A stretch of 64,000 nt of DNA from an uncultured Bacteroidales bacterium (lineage in GTDB: Bacteria; Bacteroidota; Bacteroidia; Bacteroidales; UBA932): the NCBI GenBank assembly GCA_900320545.1, contig ONSU01000001.1, forward strand, positions 1-64,000. Direction: 5' to 3'. Below the pieces are notes generated by a model. That model did not search any database, was not told the DNA's origin, and saw only the letters and a program-made list of their open reading frames with translations. This document shows, piece after piece, positions 41,403 through 51,636 of this stretch (position 1 is the stretch's first letter; each line of letters starts with the position of its first letter). The translations under genes and the position numbers were made by a program.

Positions 41403-43073
41403 ATGCATAAATTCATCGAACGGCTGAAAGCCCTCGGTTCGGGGCTCGCGCGCAGTTTCCGGGATTATCCCGTCGAAGCGCTGCTCGGATTGACCAGTTA
41501 TATCCTTTTCATCCTGTCCGACCTGGACGTCACGATCGCCGGACGGGAGATCGGGGAGGTTCCCTTCGTGTTCTTCCCGCCGCTGATGATCCTGACTTTC
41601 TGCCTGCACCGGTTCACCCGGGAGAGCGGGAAGCGCGGCGTTCCGATTCCGTATATCCTGTCGGGATTCCTCTGGATTCCGGTCTGGCTCTTTGTGGAGG
41701 ATCCGGGCGGCACCGAGACGGTGGTCATCTACATCCTTTCGCTGATCCTGCTGTTCTCCGGCTGCCGGCGGCAAAGCAATGAGACCTACGCCCGGGCCAT
41801 TCTCCATACGGTCATCAAGGGGGCCGCGGCCCTGATCGTCGCGGGCATTCTCGCCGGACTCGTCGCCGGCATCATCGGCACGGTCGATTTCCTGTTCGTC
41901 AAAGGGGACATTCCCGAGCGGGTCTACAGTTACCCTTCGGTACTGATCTCGCTTGTCCTCGCCCCCCTCCTCTGCTGCCTCTTCATCTCGGAGGACCTGA
42001 TGGATCTCAAAGGCAGGCGGTTCCTCACCGTCCCGGTCGACTACCTGCTTACACCGGCCCTGCTGATCTATACCGTGATCCTGTATCTGTACATCTTCCG
42101 CATCCTGTTCCAATGGAAGCTCCCCGACGGCGGCGTGGCCTATCTGGTCGGTTCCTTTATCGCCGTGGCCCTGGGCTGCCGCCTGCTGCAGGAACTTCTG
42201 GAAGTGAGGCATTTCGACTGGTTCTACAAGTATTTCCCCTACATAGCGCTCCCCCCGCTCGCCCTGCTCTGGGCCGGTGTGCTCCGCCGTGTAGGCGAAT
42301 ACGGCTTCACCGAGGACCGCTGTTTCCTCGTCGCCGCAGCCGTCCTTCTGACCGCTTTCACGCTGATGCTCCTCTCCCCCAAAACACGTTCCTTCCGGAT
42401 GATGAGTTTCATCCTGGGAGGATGCCTCGCACTGCTGACGTTTATCCCGGGGGTGAGGGCGAAGGATTTCGGCATCCGCAGCCAGCAGAAACGCCTGGAG
42501 AAAGTGCTGCCCCGCCTGCTGGTCGACGGGCGGCTGCCGGAGAATATTCCCTATCGCGAAATCGCGGCCACGCCCCTCCTGGAAAAGGACTGGCTTGCCG
42601 CCGACGGAGCCTGGAGTTACCTGCAAAGGGAAATGGGGATCCCGGCCTTCGAATCCCGCTACGGGCGATATGGCACCCTTGCTTTCTCCTCCTGGAAAGT
42701 TGAAGAGGCACGCGAACGGATTGCGTCCGGCACCCCCGAGCCGGAAGAAGGTCTCCCGGAAACCACGTACGAACTGAATGCGCCCGTCGATCTCGGCGCA
42801 TATACCCGGCTCCTTTCCCCGGGGAACTACTGGTGCTACGAGGACACCGCAGAAGTCGTATTCTATGCCGACAAAACGTGCAAACACGAACTCATCCGCT
42901 GCAAGGTCACCGAACGCCTCGACGCCAGTTCCACGGCCGGCGGAGCCAACGTCCTGATCTACAGTAACGATAACTATCTGGCCGTATTCGAGCGCATCGT
43001 CGACTACCGGAACACCTCCGGCCACAGCGCTTCCTTCACCACCGGCCGCAAAATGCTCTTCTCGAAGCCCTAG
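41403..43073 (+). CDS. DUF4153-like multi-pass membrane protein
   Basis: This 556-residue integral membrane protein has about ten hydrophobic segments in residues 25-360. It also has a soluble C-terminal domain (about 365-556) with EVVFYADKTCKHELIRCKV and a stretch ending KMLFSKP. This matches the DUF4153-type layout. The start at 41403 is chosen because the ORF extends 251 codons further upstream only by reading through the OmpA gene antisense. Function unknown. Convergent with the GH27 fusion gene, 6 bp apart. Confidence 0.82.
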   Translation: MHKFIERLKALGSGLARSFRDYPVEALLGLTSYILFILSDLDVTIAGREIGEVPFVFFPPLMILTFCLHRFTRESGKRGVPIPYILSGFLWIPVWLFVEDPGGTETVVIYILSLILLFSGCRRQSNETYARAILHTVIKGAAALIVAGILAGLVAGIIGTVDFLFVKGDIPERVYSYPSVLISLVLAPLLCCLFISEDLMDLKGRRFLTVPVDYLLTPALLIYTVILYLYIFRILFQWKLPDGGVAYLVGSFIAVALGCRLLQELLEVRHFDWFYKYFPYIALPPLALLWAGVLRRVGEYGFTEDRCFLVAAAVLLTAFTLMLLSPKTRSFRMMSFILGGCLALLTFIPGVRAKDFGIRSQQKRLEKVLPRLLVDGRLPENIPYREIAATPLLEKDWLAADGAWSYLQREMGIPAFESRYGRYGTLAFSSWKVEEARERIASGTPEPEEGLPETTYELNAPVDLGAYTRLLSPGNYWCYEDTAEVVFYADKTCKHELIRCKVTERLDASSTAGGANVLIYSNDNYLAVFERIVDYRNTSGHSASFTTGRKMLFSKP

Positions 43074-43079
43074 GCGGGT

Positions 43080-45263
43080 TTACTCCGAACGCAGTGTCAG
43101 AAGGAGGACGCCGTGACCCGGGACCGTGGCCTCCCAGCGGTCCGTCGTCCCGATGGCGGCGAGATCTTTCTGTCGCCAGAGGTCGCGGAGGATAAGGTTT
43201 CCTTCGATGCCGAGCGCACGCGGTTTGAAGCCGAGCCTGAGCGGAGAGGTCGTGAGATTGAAGAGTCCGAGGGCGACGGAGCCGTCCTCGAGCGGCTTGA
43301 GGTAAACGGCGTGCTTATCGTCCATCTCCACGGGCATACCCTGGATTCCCAGCGGATCCTGATTGACATCCAGCACCTCCGTATTGGAGAGGAGGCCGAC
43401 CGTAAAGGCGTCCATATCCGCCATTTCGCAGCCGATCAGCAGCGGCGAACTCAGAAGGGCCCACAGTGAAATGTGGGTATACTGCTCGTCGGCGGTGAGT
43501 CGGGTCGGGCGGACATTCGGGCCCCAGCCGACCTTCCCGACTACCAGCATATCCGCATCCGGCCAGTGCCCCGGACCGCAGTAACGCGCCCAGGCCGCCT
43601 GCTTGTAAAACCCGATGGTGCTCATACTCACCCAGTTGTCCCGGATATCGTCGGTCGTACGCCACGCCTGGCTCAGTTCCTCCCAGGAGGAAGCCTGCGC
43701 GTAAGGTGCCGTATTGGAAAGACTCAGGACGATATCGCGGCCGGTGGCGTGAAGGGCCTCCGCCATTTCGCGGGTATGAGGGACATCATTGGGATACCAG
43801 TCGTACTTGAGATAATCGACGCCCCATTCCGCCCACTGCTTCGCATCGGCCGCCGCAAAGGAATACGGGCCGAAATACCGCACGCTGGAGCGGTCGGCAC
43901 GGGAGCGGTCAAGCTTGTAATACTCGTCCACCAGGCCCTTCTTGATGAGGTCGTAAGTGCCGTCCGCATAATCGGCCGAGGAGCCGATGTGCCCGGCATA
44001 GGTGCCGACCCACGGACCGGAATAGATGCCGAACTTGAGACCCATCGCGTGGATCTGTTCGGAAAGGGCGTTCATATCGTAGAACTTGCCGTTGGGGAGG
44101 ATGGCGTTGTACTTTCCGCCCCGGATGCCCTGCCAGCCGTCGTCGATATTGATGTAAGTCCAGCCGCAGTCCGCAAGCCCGCTCGAGACCATCGCACGGG
44201 CCGAGGCGAGCACCTTCTCCTGCGAGACGCTGTTGCCCCAGACATTCCAGGAGTTCCATCCCAGCGGGGGCGTCAGGCAGATCTTGTCGCCGATGACGAT
44301 GCGGAGCTCCCGCTCACTCCTGCCGAGGGCGTTCTCGGCCCGGAGCGTCACCTTCCAGGTACCCGCCTTCCTGACCGAACCGGTGATGATGCCCGTTTCT
44401 GGATTGAGCGTAAGCCCCTTGGGAAGGCCGTCCGCGGAGAATCGCATCGGGCGCTCTCCCGTCGCCGGGATTCGATACAGGAAGGGCGCTTTCGGCCGTG
44501 CGCCGTACACCTTGGCGCCGTTGACCTTCGGGGTCTTCGGAGCCGGGGGCGTCAGGATGTAGTATTCGCCTGCGGGGACCGCATCCCGCGCCTTATCCAG
44601 CACGCCGAGAAGGACTTCCTCCATCACTTTGTATCCTGCCAGATTGGGATGGACGGCGTCTTTGCGGTATTCCTCTTTCATCGCGCCCTCGTCATCCTTC
44701 ATCGCCGTGTGGTAATCCACCAGCGGGATGCCGTTCTCGGCGGCGTAAGTCCTGATCATCGTATTGAGCGAATCGATCTGCGGGCGCGGGTCCCCCAGCC
44801 ACTTCCGCCAGCCGATCTCGTGCGCGGGCAGCAGGGTGCAAAGGATGGGTTTGATGCCGTGCGCCTGCGCAAGTTCAACCATCGAGATGATGTTCTTATT
44901 CACATTCTTGAGTCGGATGAAGCCGTTGTTGCGGGCGATGTCATTGATACCGGCGAGGATGACCACATACTCCGGACCGAGCTCGATGACATCCGCCCGG
45001 AAACGGACCAGCATCTCCGCGGTCGTCTGCCCGCTGATGCCGCGCCCGACCAGCAGCCGGTGCCAGAGCCATGCTCCGTCCTGCTTAGCCCATCCGTCCG
45101 TAATCGAATCCCCCATCAGGACGGCGACGGGCCTGTTTTTCATCGGCCTGTTCTGGGCCTCATAGCGGTAAAACTTCGCCCAGTCCTTGTCCTCGGGCTT
45201 CTGCTGCCCCCATACGGCCACCGCCGTCAGTGCCAGCGCGATTGTAAGGAATAATTTACGCAT
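43080..45263 (-). CDS. Fusion of SGNH/GDSL esterase and GH27 α-galactosidase
   Basis: This 727-residue secreted protein (signal to about residue 19) has two enzymes. The N-terminal SGNH hydrolase (about 35-225) has GDSITDGW (Ser53), GIND (105-108) and DAVHPN (Asp202, His205). A linker with a small Ig-like fold (about 240-325; PKVNGAKVYGARPK, GLTLNPETGIITGSV) follows, and then GH27 (about 330-725) with LTPPLGWNSWN, nucleophile Asp488 in VDYLKYDWYP and acid/base Asp539 in AWRTTDDIRDNW. It would deacylate and remove α-galactose or α-N-acetylgalactosamine from a glycan. Last gene of the cassette starting at 51780; 3 bp after the phosphoesterase gene. Confidence 0.88.
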   Translation of the reverse strand: MRKLFLTIALALTAVAVWGQQKPEDKDWAKFYRYEAQNRPMKNRPVAVLMGDSITDGWAKQDGAWLWHRLLVGRGISGQTTAEMLVRFRADVIELGPEYVVILAGINDIARNNGFIRLKNVNKNIISMVELAQAHGIKPILCTLLPAHEIGWRKWLGDPRPQIDSLNTMIRTYAAENGIPLVDYHTAMKDDEGAMKEEYRKDAVHPNLAGYKVMEEVLLGVLDKARDAVPAGEYYILTPPAPKTPKVNGAKVYGARPKAPFLYRIPATGERPMRFSADGLPKGLTLNPETGIITGSVRKAGTWKVTLRAENALGRSERELRIVIGDKICLTPPLGWNSWNVWGNSVSQEKVLASARAMVSSGLADCGWTYINIDDGWQGIRGGKYNAILPNGKFYDMNALSEQIHAMGLKFGIYSGPWVGTYAGHIGSSADYADGTYDLIKKGLVDEYYKLDRSRADRSSVRYFGPYSFAAADAKQWAEWGVDYLKYDWYPNDVPHTREMAEALHATGRDIVLSLSNTAPYAQASSWEELSQAWRTTDDIRDNWVSMSTIGFYKQAAWARYCGPGHWPDADMLVVGKVGWGPNVRPTRLTADEQYTHISLWALLSSPLLIGCEMADMDAFTVGLLSNTEVLDVNQDPLGIQGMPVEMDDKHAVYLKPLEDGSVALGLFNLTTSPLRLGFKPRALGIEGNLILRDLWRQKDLAAIGTTDRWEATVPGHGVLLLTLRSE

Positions 45264-45266
45264 ATA

Positions 45267-47759
45267 CTACCAGGATACGTTGCGGGTGTAGGTATTGCCG
45301 AAGCGGTCGGTCACCGAGACGGTACCGCCGCTGCAGCCGGCGGGAGGCGCGACGCGGAAGAGGGTCGTTATCTGGCCGACGATGCTTTCCGAATAGCCGC
45401 TATAGCCCCTGAGGATACTGTTCTTTGCCTTGTAATGCGCACGGATCTCCGTCATCGCCAGGTCGTGGACCTTCACCGAATCCAGGACCGAATAATCCCG
45501 GGGATTCGCGGAACTGTGGACGCAGATCATTTCCAGAGGGGTACCGCCACCATTCGGAGTAAAGACCGGATTCTCCCACTGAGTATCCCAGAGGAACACA
45601 TTCGCATAGACATACCCGTCTTCATACGATCCCTTCGGATAGACGTGCATCTGATAACTCTCGCTCAGCGTGCCGCTGCCATCCTTCATCACGGCGACAC
45701 CGGAAGCATCGTAGTTCCAGTCTCTCCAGGTATAAGAAGGAGCGGAAGTGGTATGGGAGGCGCCCACCCACGCCGACTTCTGGTACTTGTTGGGATGGAA
45801 GCGCCATGAGATGCTATTTCCGTCCACCTCAACGATCGTGAATCCGCGCGGGGTACCGTTGGCTAGATACTCATTGGTCCAGAGTTCTCCCGTCGATCGG
45901 GCCAGTGTATGGACCTGAACCTTTTTGTTCCGGTGACTGGAAGGATAAATATAGTTGAACGTGCAGTGGCTGTCCCCCGCCCAGGCATGGACTTCCGGAT
46001 ATAAGGCAAAGAGCGCTCCGTAATCACGACCGTGGTTGGAAGTATTGGTCCGCTCGTTGCCATTCTCCGTCTTGAACATAGGCGCATGGGCAAAGACCAT
46101 CAGCTTGGTGGTCTTGGGAATATACGACAGGTCCGCCTGCAGCCAGGCCCAGATCCGGTCGGTCAGCCCGTGTCCGGATTTGGTGAGTTGATTCCCATCC
46201 TCCGGATTATGCTCCATAATCAGGTCGTCGAGAACGATGTAATGAATCTTTCCGATATTGAAAGAATAACTGCACGGTCCGAAATGCGACTCGAAAATGT
46301 CGTCCCCGGCCTCATTATCCGCGGCGTCAGGATCATGATCGTGATTGCCGATGATATTGTAGGTAGGGAAACTGAATCCGGAGAGGGCGGTCTTGTAGTT
46401 ACTGAAGAGCGACATATTCTCGTGAACGATGTCGCCAAGGCAGACGCCATATACCTGCCGGCCGGCAATGCCCTCGGCCGTTTCCTTCAGGTCCAGATAG
46501 TAATCATCGCAGATATCCAGGGAATAAAAGGCGATCTCGTCCATCTGCCACCAGCTCTTGGCCCGCGGCTGCGGGTCGGCTGAGATCAGCAGCGTATAAC
46601 GGTCCGGATTCGCCACCGGAGTCAGTGTGAAGTCGCCGCAGTTGTACAGGCCGCCCGACGGGGTGATGTCTGACAGGACCTTGTAGAACTTCGGCAGACC
46701 GCCCTCCACCGGGGGAAGATAGCCGGAAGGCGTGCTGATATAGATGAATTTGGTCGTCGCGGGATCCGTATTCAGATAGAATGACCCGTCGAAGAGCGTC
46801 CGGACGCACTGTTCGCCGTCGGTGACGACGACCTTCTCAAGGCCCTTCCCCTCGTTGTCCACGACCCGGCCGGTAACATTGTACGCATCCGGGACAAGGA
46901 CTTCTTCCTCCACATCCGGGAGGGAGAATTCGCTGGAAGTCATCGGCTCGAAGACGAATTCCGGCAGTTTGGAGAGTTTGCCGGCCGTCAGGGTCGTTGC
47001 TGTGCTCTTGGACTTCTGCATCGGGTGGCCCTCGGAATCGGTCAGGATGAACCGGAATCCGTTGCTGTAGAGCCCTGCCGGCACTGCGAAGAACAGCTCC
47101 AGGGGCTCTGTCGAAGAAAGGGGCTGATTCACCGTCATCGTAAGAGACTTGTCGGCCTCGTCCGAGGATGCACCGTTGATTGCCGGAGTGCTGTAATCAA
47201 TTGTAAAGGAGCCACTTACCTGCTCTCCGCCCTTCCCTTGGAAGGTAACGGAAGCGAGCGTGACGGGGGGCGCTCCCGCCGACTTGACGGCGATGCGTAC
47301 AAGGGCCGAAAGGTGCGCCACCTCCAGGGACTCCCCCGCCGTCGCGACCGTTCCCGCCAGAAGCGCAGCCGCCGGATCATACGAGCCGGCCACATAGGTC
47401 TGCACCGCTGGTAGCGTCACATGCGTCGCATCCGAATAAGCCGAAGCCGGATAGAGGATATTGTACGGCAGGTTGAGAATGCCGGGGAATGTGAATTCCG
47501 CCGACAGCGCATCCGCGGGAATCCCCTCCAGGGCGTCCGACGCGACCCCGTTGGCCGCAATCCGGTCGCCGTTGGCCCAATACACCTTCCTTTTGCCCTC
47601 CTCCGAAGCTCCGAGATAGGTCTTGCTATCCGGCAGCCCGACCGTCAGAACAGTCTTACCGGCCGGATCTCCCGGCTCCAACGTTTCCTTCTCGCTGCAC
47701 CCCGCCGCCAGTAGCACCAGCGGCAGCAGCATCATGCAAAAACTCCTGTGATCGATCAT
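45267..47759 (-). CDS. Lipoprotein: fimbrillin-like domain plus calcineurin-like phosphoesterase
   Basis: This 830-residue lipoprotein (LLAAGC, Cys21) has three parts. The fimbrillin-like N-terminal domain (about 35-275) carries DSKTYLGASEEGKRKVYW and WANGDRIAANG, shared with the two large β-helix proteins nearby. A carboxypeptidase-regulatory-like β-domain (about 293-345) follows, then the metallophosphoesterase core (about 388-610) with DPQ 395-397, GDIVH 442-446, GNHDHD 471-476 and His558. A C-terminal domain ends in VSVTDRFGNTYTRNVSW. The last metal motif reads GDSH (595-598) where the paralogues have GHVH or GHNH, so one His ligand is replaced. It would hydrolyse phosphoesters at the cell surface; substrate unknown. 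Confidence 0.82.
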   Translation of the reverse strand: MIDHRSFCMMLLPLVLLAAGCSEKETLEPGDPAGKTVLTVGLPDSKTYLGASEEGKRKVYWANGDRIAANGVASDALEGIPADALSAEFTFPGILNLPYNILYPASAYSDATHVTLPAVQTYVAGSYDPAAALLAGTVATAGESLEVAHLSALVRIAVKSAGAPPVTLASVTFQGKGGEQVSGSFTIDYSTPAINGASSDEADKSLTMTVNQPLSSTEPLELFFAVPAGLYSNGFRFILTDSEGHPMQKSKSTATTLTAGKLSKLPEFVFEPMTSSEFSLPDVEEEVLVPDAYNVTGRVVDNEGKGLEKVVVTDGEQCVRTLFDGSFYLNTDPATTKFIYISTPSGYLPPVEGGLPKFYKVLSDITPSGGLYNCGDFTLTPVANPDRYTLLISADPQPRAKSWWQMDEIAFYSLDICDDYYLDLKETAEGIAGRQVYGVCLGDIVHENMSLFSNYKTALSGFSFPTYNIIGNHDHDPDAADNEAGDDIFESHFGPCSYSFNIGKIHYIVLDDLIMEHNPEDGNQLTKSGHGLTDRIWAWLQADLSYIPKTTKLMVFAHAPMFKTENGNERTNTSNHGRDYGALFALYPEVHAWAGDSHCTFNYIYPSSHRNKKVQVHTLARSTGELWTNEYLANGTPRGFTIVEVDGNSISWRFHPNKYQKSAWVGASHTTSAPSYTWRDWNYDASGVAVMKDGSGTLSESYQMHVYPKGSYEDGYVYANVFLWDTQWENPVFTPNGGGTPLEMICVHSSANPRDYSVLDSVKVHDLAMTEIRAHYKAKNSILRGYSGYSESIVGQITTLFRVAPPAGCSGGTVSVTDRFGNTYTRNVSW

Positions 47760-47781
47760 CGTCTTTTAATTTTTCTTATGC

Positions 47782-47882
47782 TCCGCACGTTTCTCCGGCT
47801 TTTTTGACACATCCTATCTCTGCTCTTCCCCGTCATTCCATGGCTTGTCCCTTCCGTCATTCCAGAGTCGTCCCTAGAATCT
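47782..47882. repeat. Degenerate repeat cluster between two surface-protein genes
   Basis: 47782-47818 is a diverged single copy of the 52-bp repeat at 28602-28745 (27 of 37 positions match copy 3 on the opposite strand by eye). 47831-47850 is a half and 47855-47882 a degenerate full copy of the GTCATTCC hairpin family. No gene fits here. Confidence 0.5.
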
Positions 47883-47884
47883 AT

Positions 47885-50800
47885 CTACAGGTCAGCAGCG
47901 TTGCCGTCACCGTCGGTGAAGGTGCCGGAGCCGGCGATTGTCGCAGTTGCAGCAGTTCCCGAAGTCGGTCCTTCTACTGAAGACTTGTAGTGGCAATTCA
48001 TAATCGTATTGCCGGAACCAGATACGCCAACAATGCCGCCGAAGGGTTTTGAGTTGCTGTTGAAGAACTTGGTAGCATAACAGGAACATCCATCAACCGT
48101 GCTATCGGCCATATTTCCCACAATACCACCTTGGCCAGTGCCAGCCTGAATCTGGTTTGACTTAATTTTATCGCCGTTGAAACTACTTGCACTGATGGTG
48201 CAGTTTTCTGCTTTACCCACAATGCCTCCAGCGCCACGAGCTGCGGCATCAATGTTGTTTCCAACGGTGCAATTGCTTATCTGCGCATACTTGGCATAAG
48301 CGGCCACGCCTGCAATCCAGCCACGGGTAGCGTTAAGTGCTGCTGAAGTATTGACCGTGCAACCGGGGGTTCCACCTATTTCAATCGAACTCTCACTCGT
48401 GCCTTCCACATATCCTGCGATACCACCTGTGAGCGCAGTGCTGCCAATGGTATCATTGTTGCCCGCATGCGTACTTACAGTCGAGCCGGTGTTTGAACAG
48501 CTCAGTATTTTAGAAGCGCCCTTGAGATATGCGACAATACCGCCCGTATAGTAAGCCGTACCGGCAACTGCAGTCGAGTTCCCACCGGAAATAGCGCCAC
48601 TGTTGGAGCACCCTGAAAGCGTGACATCTTTGACAGAATAACCCAAAACGCCAGCCGCGTAAAGATTCCTGGGACCAACGTTGTTTGCAGTAATGGTCAT
48701 TTGTATTGCACCACCATTGTTGGTACAATTCGTTATGGAACCAGGGGCATCCATTCTACCCACGACGCCGGACACGATATGATCTTGTACAAGGCCGGCT
48801 CCGTTGCTGATGTCAACCTGTCCTCTATTATCACAGCCGGTAACGGTAACGGCAGATTCACTGATGATGTAGCCGATGATACCGCCAAGATAGTTGCTGC
48901 TGTGGCTTTCCCCCGATTCTTCCACGACCGTGAAATTAATCCTCACGCGACCAGTGTTATCGGCGTTATCAACCGTTCCTGAACCTGTCATCTTGCCGAT
49001 AATACCGCCCATCTTGATATCCGTGACAGGTACCGTGCTGACGCCGGCTGCGGTACGGACCTCACCGCCGTTGGTGCAATTCTTTACCGGATTGGTAGCT
49101 TCCGTAAGGCCTACGATACCGCCCACATAGTTTCCGCTGCATGAAATATTGGCCGGAAGATATAGATAAACCTGCGCAGAGTTTGTAACACCGGCATCCA
49201 CAACATTTTCGCAATTCTCTATAATACTCGATTCACCTTCGGCTTTGCCAACAATTCCGCCCAAATGAACTCCACCCAGAGTAGGAGTCGCCGCATTCCA
49301 ACGGAAATAAGGACGGCCGGTATTTTTGGCGTTTTTGATCGATGCTGTTGTATGGCCTACAATGCCGCCAATGTAATAGCCCTTAAACTGATTCTCAAAG
49401 GTGGGGGAATGATAAACCTGACCGGCATTTGTAATATCTTTGGTCTCCCCGCCAACTATAATACCGGTATTGTAACCGATAACGCCGCCCAGCCGTTCCA
49501 CAGAGTTAGTACCGTCTTCCATGGACGAGATTTGAAGATCGGCCGTGTTATGGATGTCTGAAACTTTATTGTCGGCGACATTTTCCCCAATGATACCACC
49601 CAATCTTACGTCACGACCAGCCTTTATGTCCTGGCCGCAAGTCATTTGGTTGACAGCTGCATTATTGGTGCAGGACTTGATGGTACCGGCGTTATATCCG
49701 GCAATTCCCCCAAGTTGCTGAATTCTGGGATTGGAACGGTGCTGAACGGTTCCTTTGTTGGTACACCCGAAGATCTCTCCATTCTCATTGACCTTGCCGG
49801 CAATACCTCCTGACTTCATAAGGCGGCTTCCATCACTTCCAACCTTATATATTGAGCAGGCGATAGCTGCGTCATTTGTGCATGAAGACACCGTTCCATT
49901 ATTCAGCTCGCCGACTATTCCGCCAACAGCCGAATGGTATGCAACTGTTGTTTTGTTGACTATCTTACCACCGAATCCGCTATATGCGCTCGCTTCATCA
50001 GCATGGTCTGCGGTGGTGTTGGTAGAGGTAACCGTAGCTCCGCCATTCAGATGGCCTACCACGCCGCCGATAATCAAATAAGGATCATTTTTATCAGTAG
50101 AGGCAACCTGTGCCGCATTGTTAATGGCGCCCTTGAAATAACAACCGTCAATGCTTGTTGTATTTGTGGTGCGTCCTACGAGACCGCCGATAATAAGCTT
50201 GCCGGTAGACGTGAAACCGGCAGGTGTAGAAATTAGGCCGGAGAATTCACAACCATTCTGGAGTTTACCTACTGTTGAACGGCCAGCCAAACCGCCCAGG
50301 GTTGTCATTTCAGTGACGTTGGCAACTTCAGTAAGTTCGACATCTGCTGCTACTTTTACGTTGTCGAGTACACCTTTATGATACCCTGCAATCGTGGCGA
50401 ACATTGCTTCGCCAGTATTGGGATGTGTGAATGTGAAGGAGCAGGTGTTATCAACAGTAAGATTCCGCACTTTGCCGTTTTCTCCAGTGGCGGTAAAGAG
50501 AGGAACGGTTGCCTCAAGGTAGCTGATGGTATGGTTACCACCCTCTAAAACGCCGTTGAAGTAATAATCTTCGGTATCACCCGCAGATTCCTTCATGCCG
50601 ATGCCGCCGATGGCGTTGAACGCTGCGGAAGAGGTGGCATCGAAGGTGAGATCATCCATTACGGTAGCGATGAGGCCGCTGCCGAGGGCGTCGTATTCCC
50701 TGTTGTTATACGCCGTGGCGAAGGTGATCAGATCCTCAGCGGTACAGATTTCGATACCGGTAGCTTCTCCGGTAGGTATGAAGCGGAATTCGGGGAGGGA

Positions 50801-51616
50801 ATAGAGTTTGCCGGCGACGAGTTCTTTCCCGCCCTGCGTATAGCCGGTCTTGGTCATTATATGACCTTGGCTGTCCTGTACGGTGATCTGGAAGCCGGAT
50901 GCGTAGTTCCCGGCCGGAACGACGATGAAGACATCCAGCGCGTCGGTCGCCGAGAGAGCCTGATTGAGCGCCACGGAAACCTTCTGATTTTCTGCGGAAG
51001 GACTGGCAACCGGAGTCAGGGTACCGGCTTCGTAGTCGATGGTGAAATCACCCGAGATTCTCTCGTCCGCCAAACCTTCAAAAGTAACCACCCGGATATT
51101 GTCTGCATCCGGCGTTTCGCCGTTATCCTTCAGGATGGAGACCTTGATGGTCGCACAGAGGTAATCCATCGTCGCGTCGAGACCCGTCGCGGAGTAGCCC
51201 GCCATCGGGAACATTCCGTCGTCGAAAGTGCCCTGCTTCCAGGTTTGATAAGCCGGGAGGGTCACCGTGGAGGCATCCTTGTAGATACCGGCCGGATAAA
51301 TGACGTTGAAAGGCGCAACGGGGGCCTCATCGAAGGTAAACACAGCCGAGGAAACCTCCTCTCCGACTTCGGTAAGTTCATCAGAAGCGATGCCGTTGAT
51401 GGCCACCTGGTCGCCATTCGACCAATACACCTTGCGCTTGCTATCCTCGGAGGCCCCGAGACTGGTCTTGGTGTCGGCGATGCCGAGGCGGAATTCCGTC
51501 TTGGCAGCCGGTTTTTCGGGCGCCGGGGCGTCGATTTCTTCCCGGGAGCACGCATACGCGGAAAGCAGAAGGACCGCACCCGCCATCAAATTGAAAATAT
51601 AATTCATCTTTTTCAT
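47885..51616 (-). CDS. Giant GLUG-like β-helix surface lipoprotein with fimbrillin-like N-terminus
   Basis: This 1243-residue lipoprotein (LLLSAYAC, Cys23) has a fimbrillin-like domain at about 30-285 (DTKTSLGASEDSKRKVYW, WSNGDQVAING). Roughly twenty irregular repeats of GG(I/L/V)xG followed about 10-25 residues later by C(T/S)N cover about 285-1220. GLUG-type motifs of this kind form right-handed β-helices in surface adhesins and glycan-binding proteins. The repeat part is visibly lower in GC than the N-terminal part (step near 50750). It is preceded by a 47-residue acidic ORF. Probably surface-exposed and ligand-binding; ligand unknown. Confidence 0.85.
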   Translation of the reverse strand: MKKMNYIFNLMAGAVLLLSAYACSREEIDAPAPEKPAAKTEFRLGIADTKTSLGASEDSKRKVYWSNGDQVAINGIASDELTEVGEEVSSAVFTFDEAPVAPFNVIYPAGIYKDASTVTLPAYQTWKQGTFDDGMFPMAGYSATGLDATMDYLCATIKVSILKDNGETPDADNIRVVTFEGLADERISGDFTIDYEAGTLTPVASPSAENQKVSVALNQALSATDALDVFIVVPAGNYASGFQITVQDSQGHIMTKTGYTQGGKELVAGKLYSLPEFRFIPTGEATGIEICTAEDLITFATAYNNREYDALGSGLIATVMDDLTFDATSSAAFNAIGGIGMKESAGDTEDYYFNGVLEGGNHTISYLEATVPLFTATGENGKVRNLTVDNTCSFTFTHPNTGEAMFATIAGYHKGVLDNVKVAADVELTEVANVTEMTTLGGLAGRSTVGKLQNGCEFSGLISTPAGFTSTGKLIIGGLVGRTTNTTSIDGCYFKGAINNAAQVASTDKNDPYLIIGGVVGHLNGGATVTSTNTTADHADEASAYSGFGGKIVNKTTVAYHSAVGGIVGELNNGTVSSCTNDAAIACSIYKVGSDGSRLMKSGGIAGKVNENGEIFGCTNKGTVQHRSNPRIQQLGGIAGYNAGTIKSCTNNAAVNQMTCGQDIKAGRDVRLGGIIGENVADNKVSDIHNTADLQISSMEDGTNSVERLGGVIGYNTGIIVGGETKDITNAGQVYHSPTFENQFKGYYIGGIVGHTTASIKNAKNTGRPYFRWNAATPTLGGVHLGGIVGKAEGESSIIENCENVVDAGVTNSAQVYLYLPANISCSGNYVGGIVGLTEATNPVKNCTNGGEVRTAAGVSTVPVTDIKMGGIIGKMTGSGTVDNADNTGRVRINFTVVEESGESHSSNYLGGIIGYIISESAVTVTGCDNRGQVDISNGAGLVQDHIVSGVVGRMDAPGSITNCTNNGGAIQMTITANNVGPRNLYAAGVLGYSVKDVTLSGCSNSGAISGGNSTAVAGTAYYTGGIVAYLKGASKILSCSNTGSTVSTHAGNNDTIGSTALTGGIAGYVEGTSESSIEIGGTPGCTVNTSAALNATRGWIAGVAAYAKYAQISNCTVGNNIDAAARGAGGIVGKAENCTISASSFNGDKIKSNQIQAGTGQGGIVGNMADSTVDGCSCYATKFFNSNSKPFGGIVGVSGSGNTIMNCHYKSSVEGPTSGTAATATIAGSGTFTDGDGNAADL

Positions 51617-51636
51617 AATCGTCTGTGTTTTAAAGG

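Noticed and set aside
47885..51616. CRISPR-like or tandem DNA repeats in the β-helix genes
   Set aside because: The repetition is at protein level (GGIVG-type motifs) with irregular spacing and diverged DNA.
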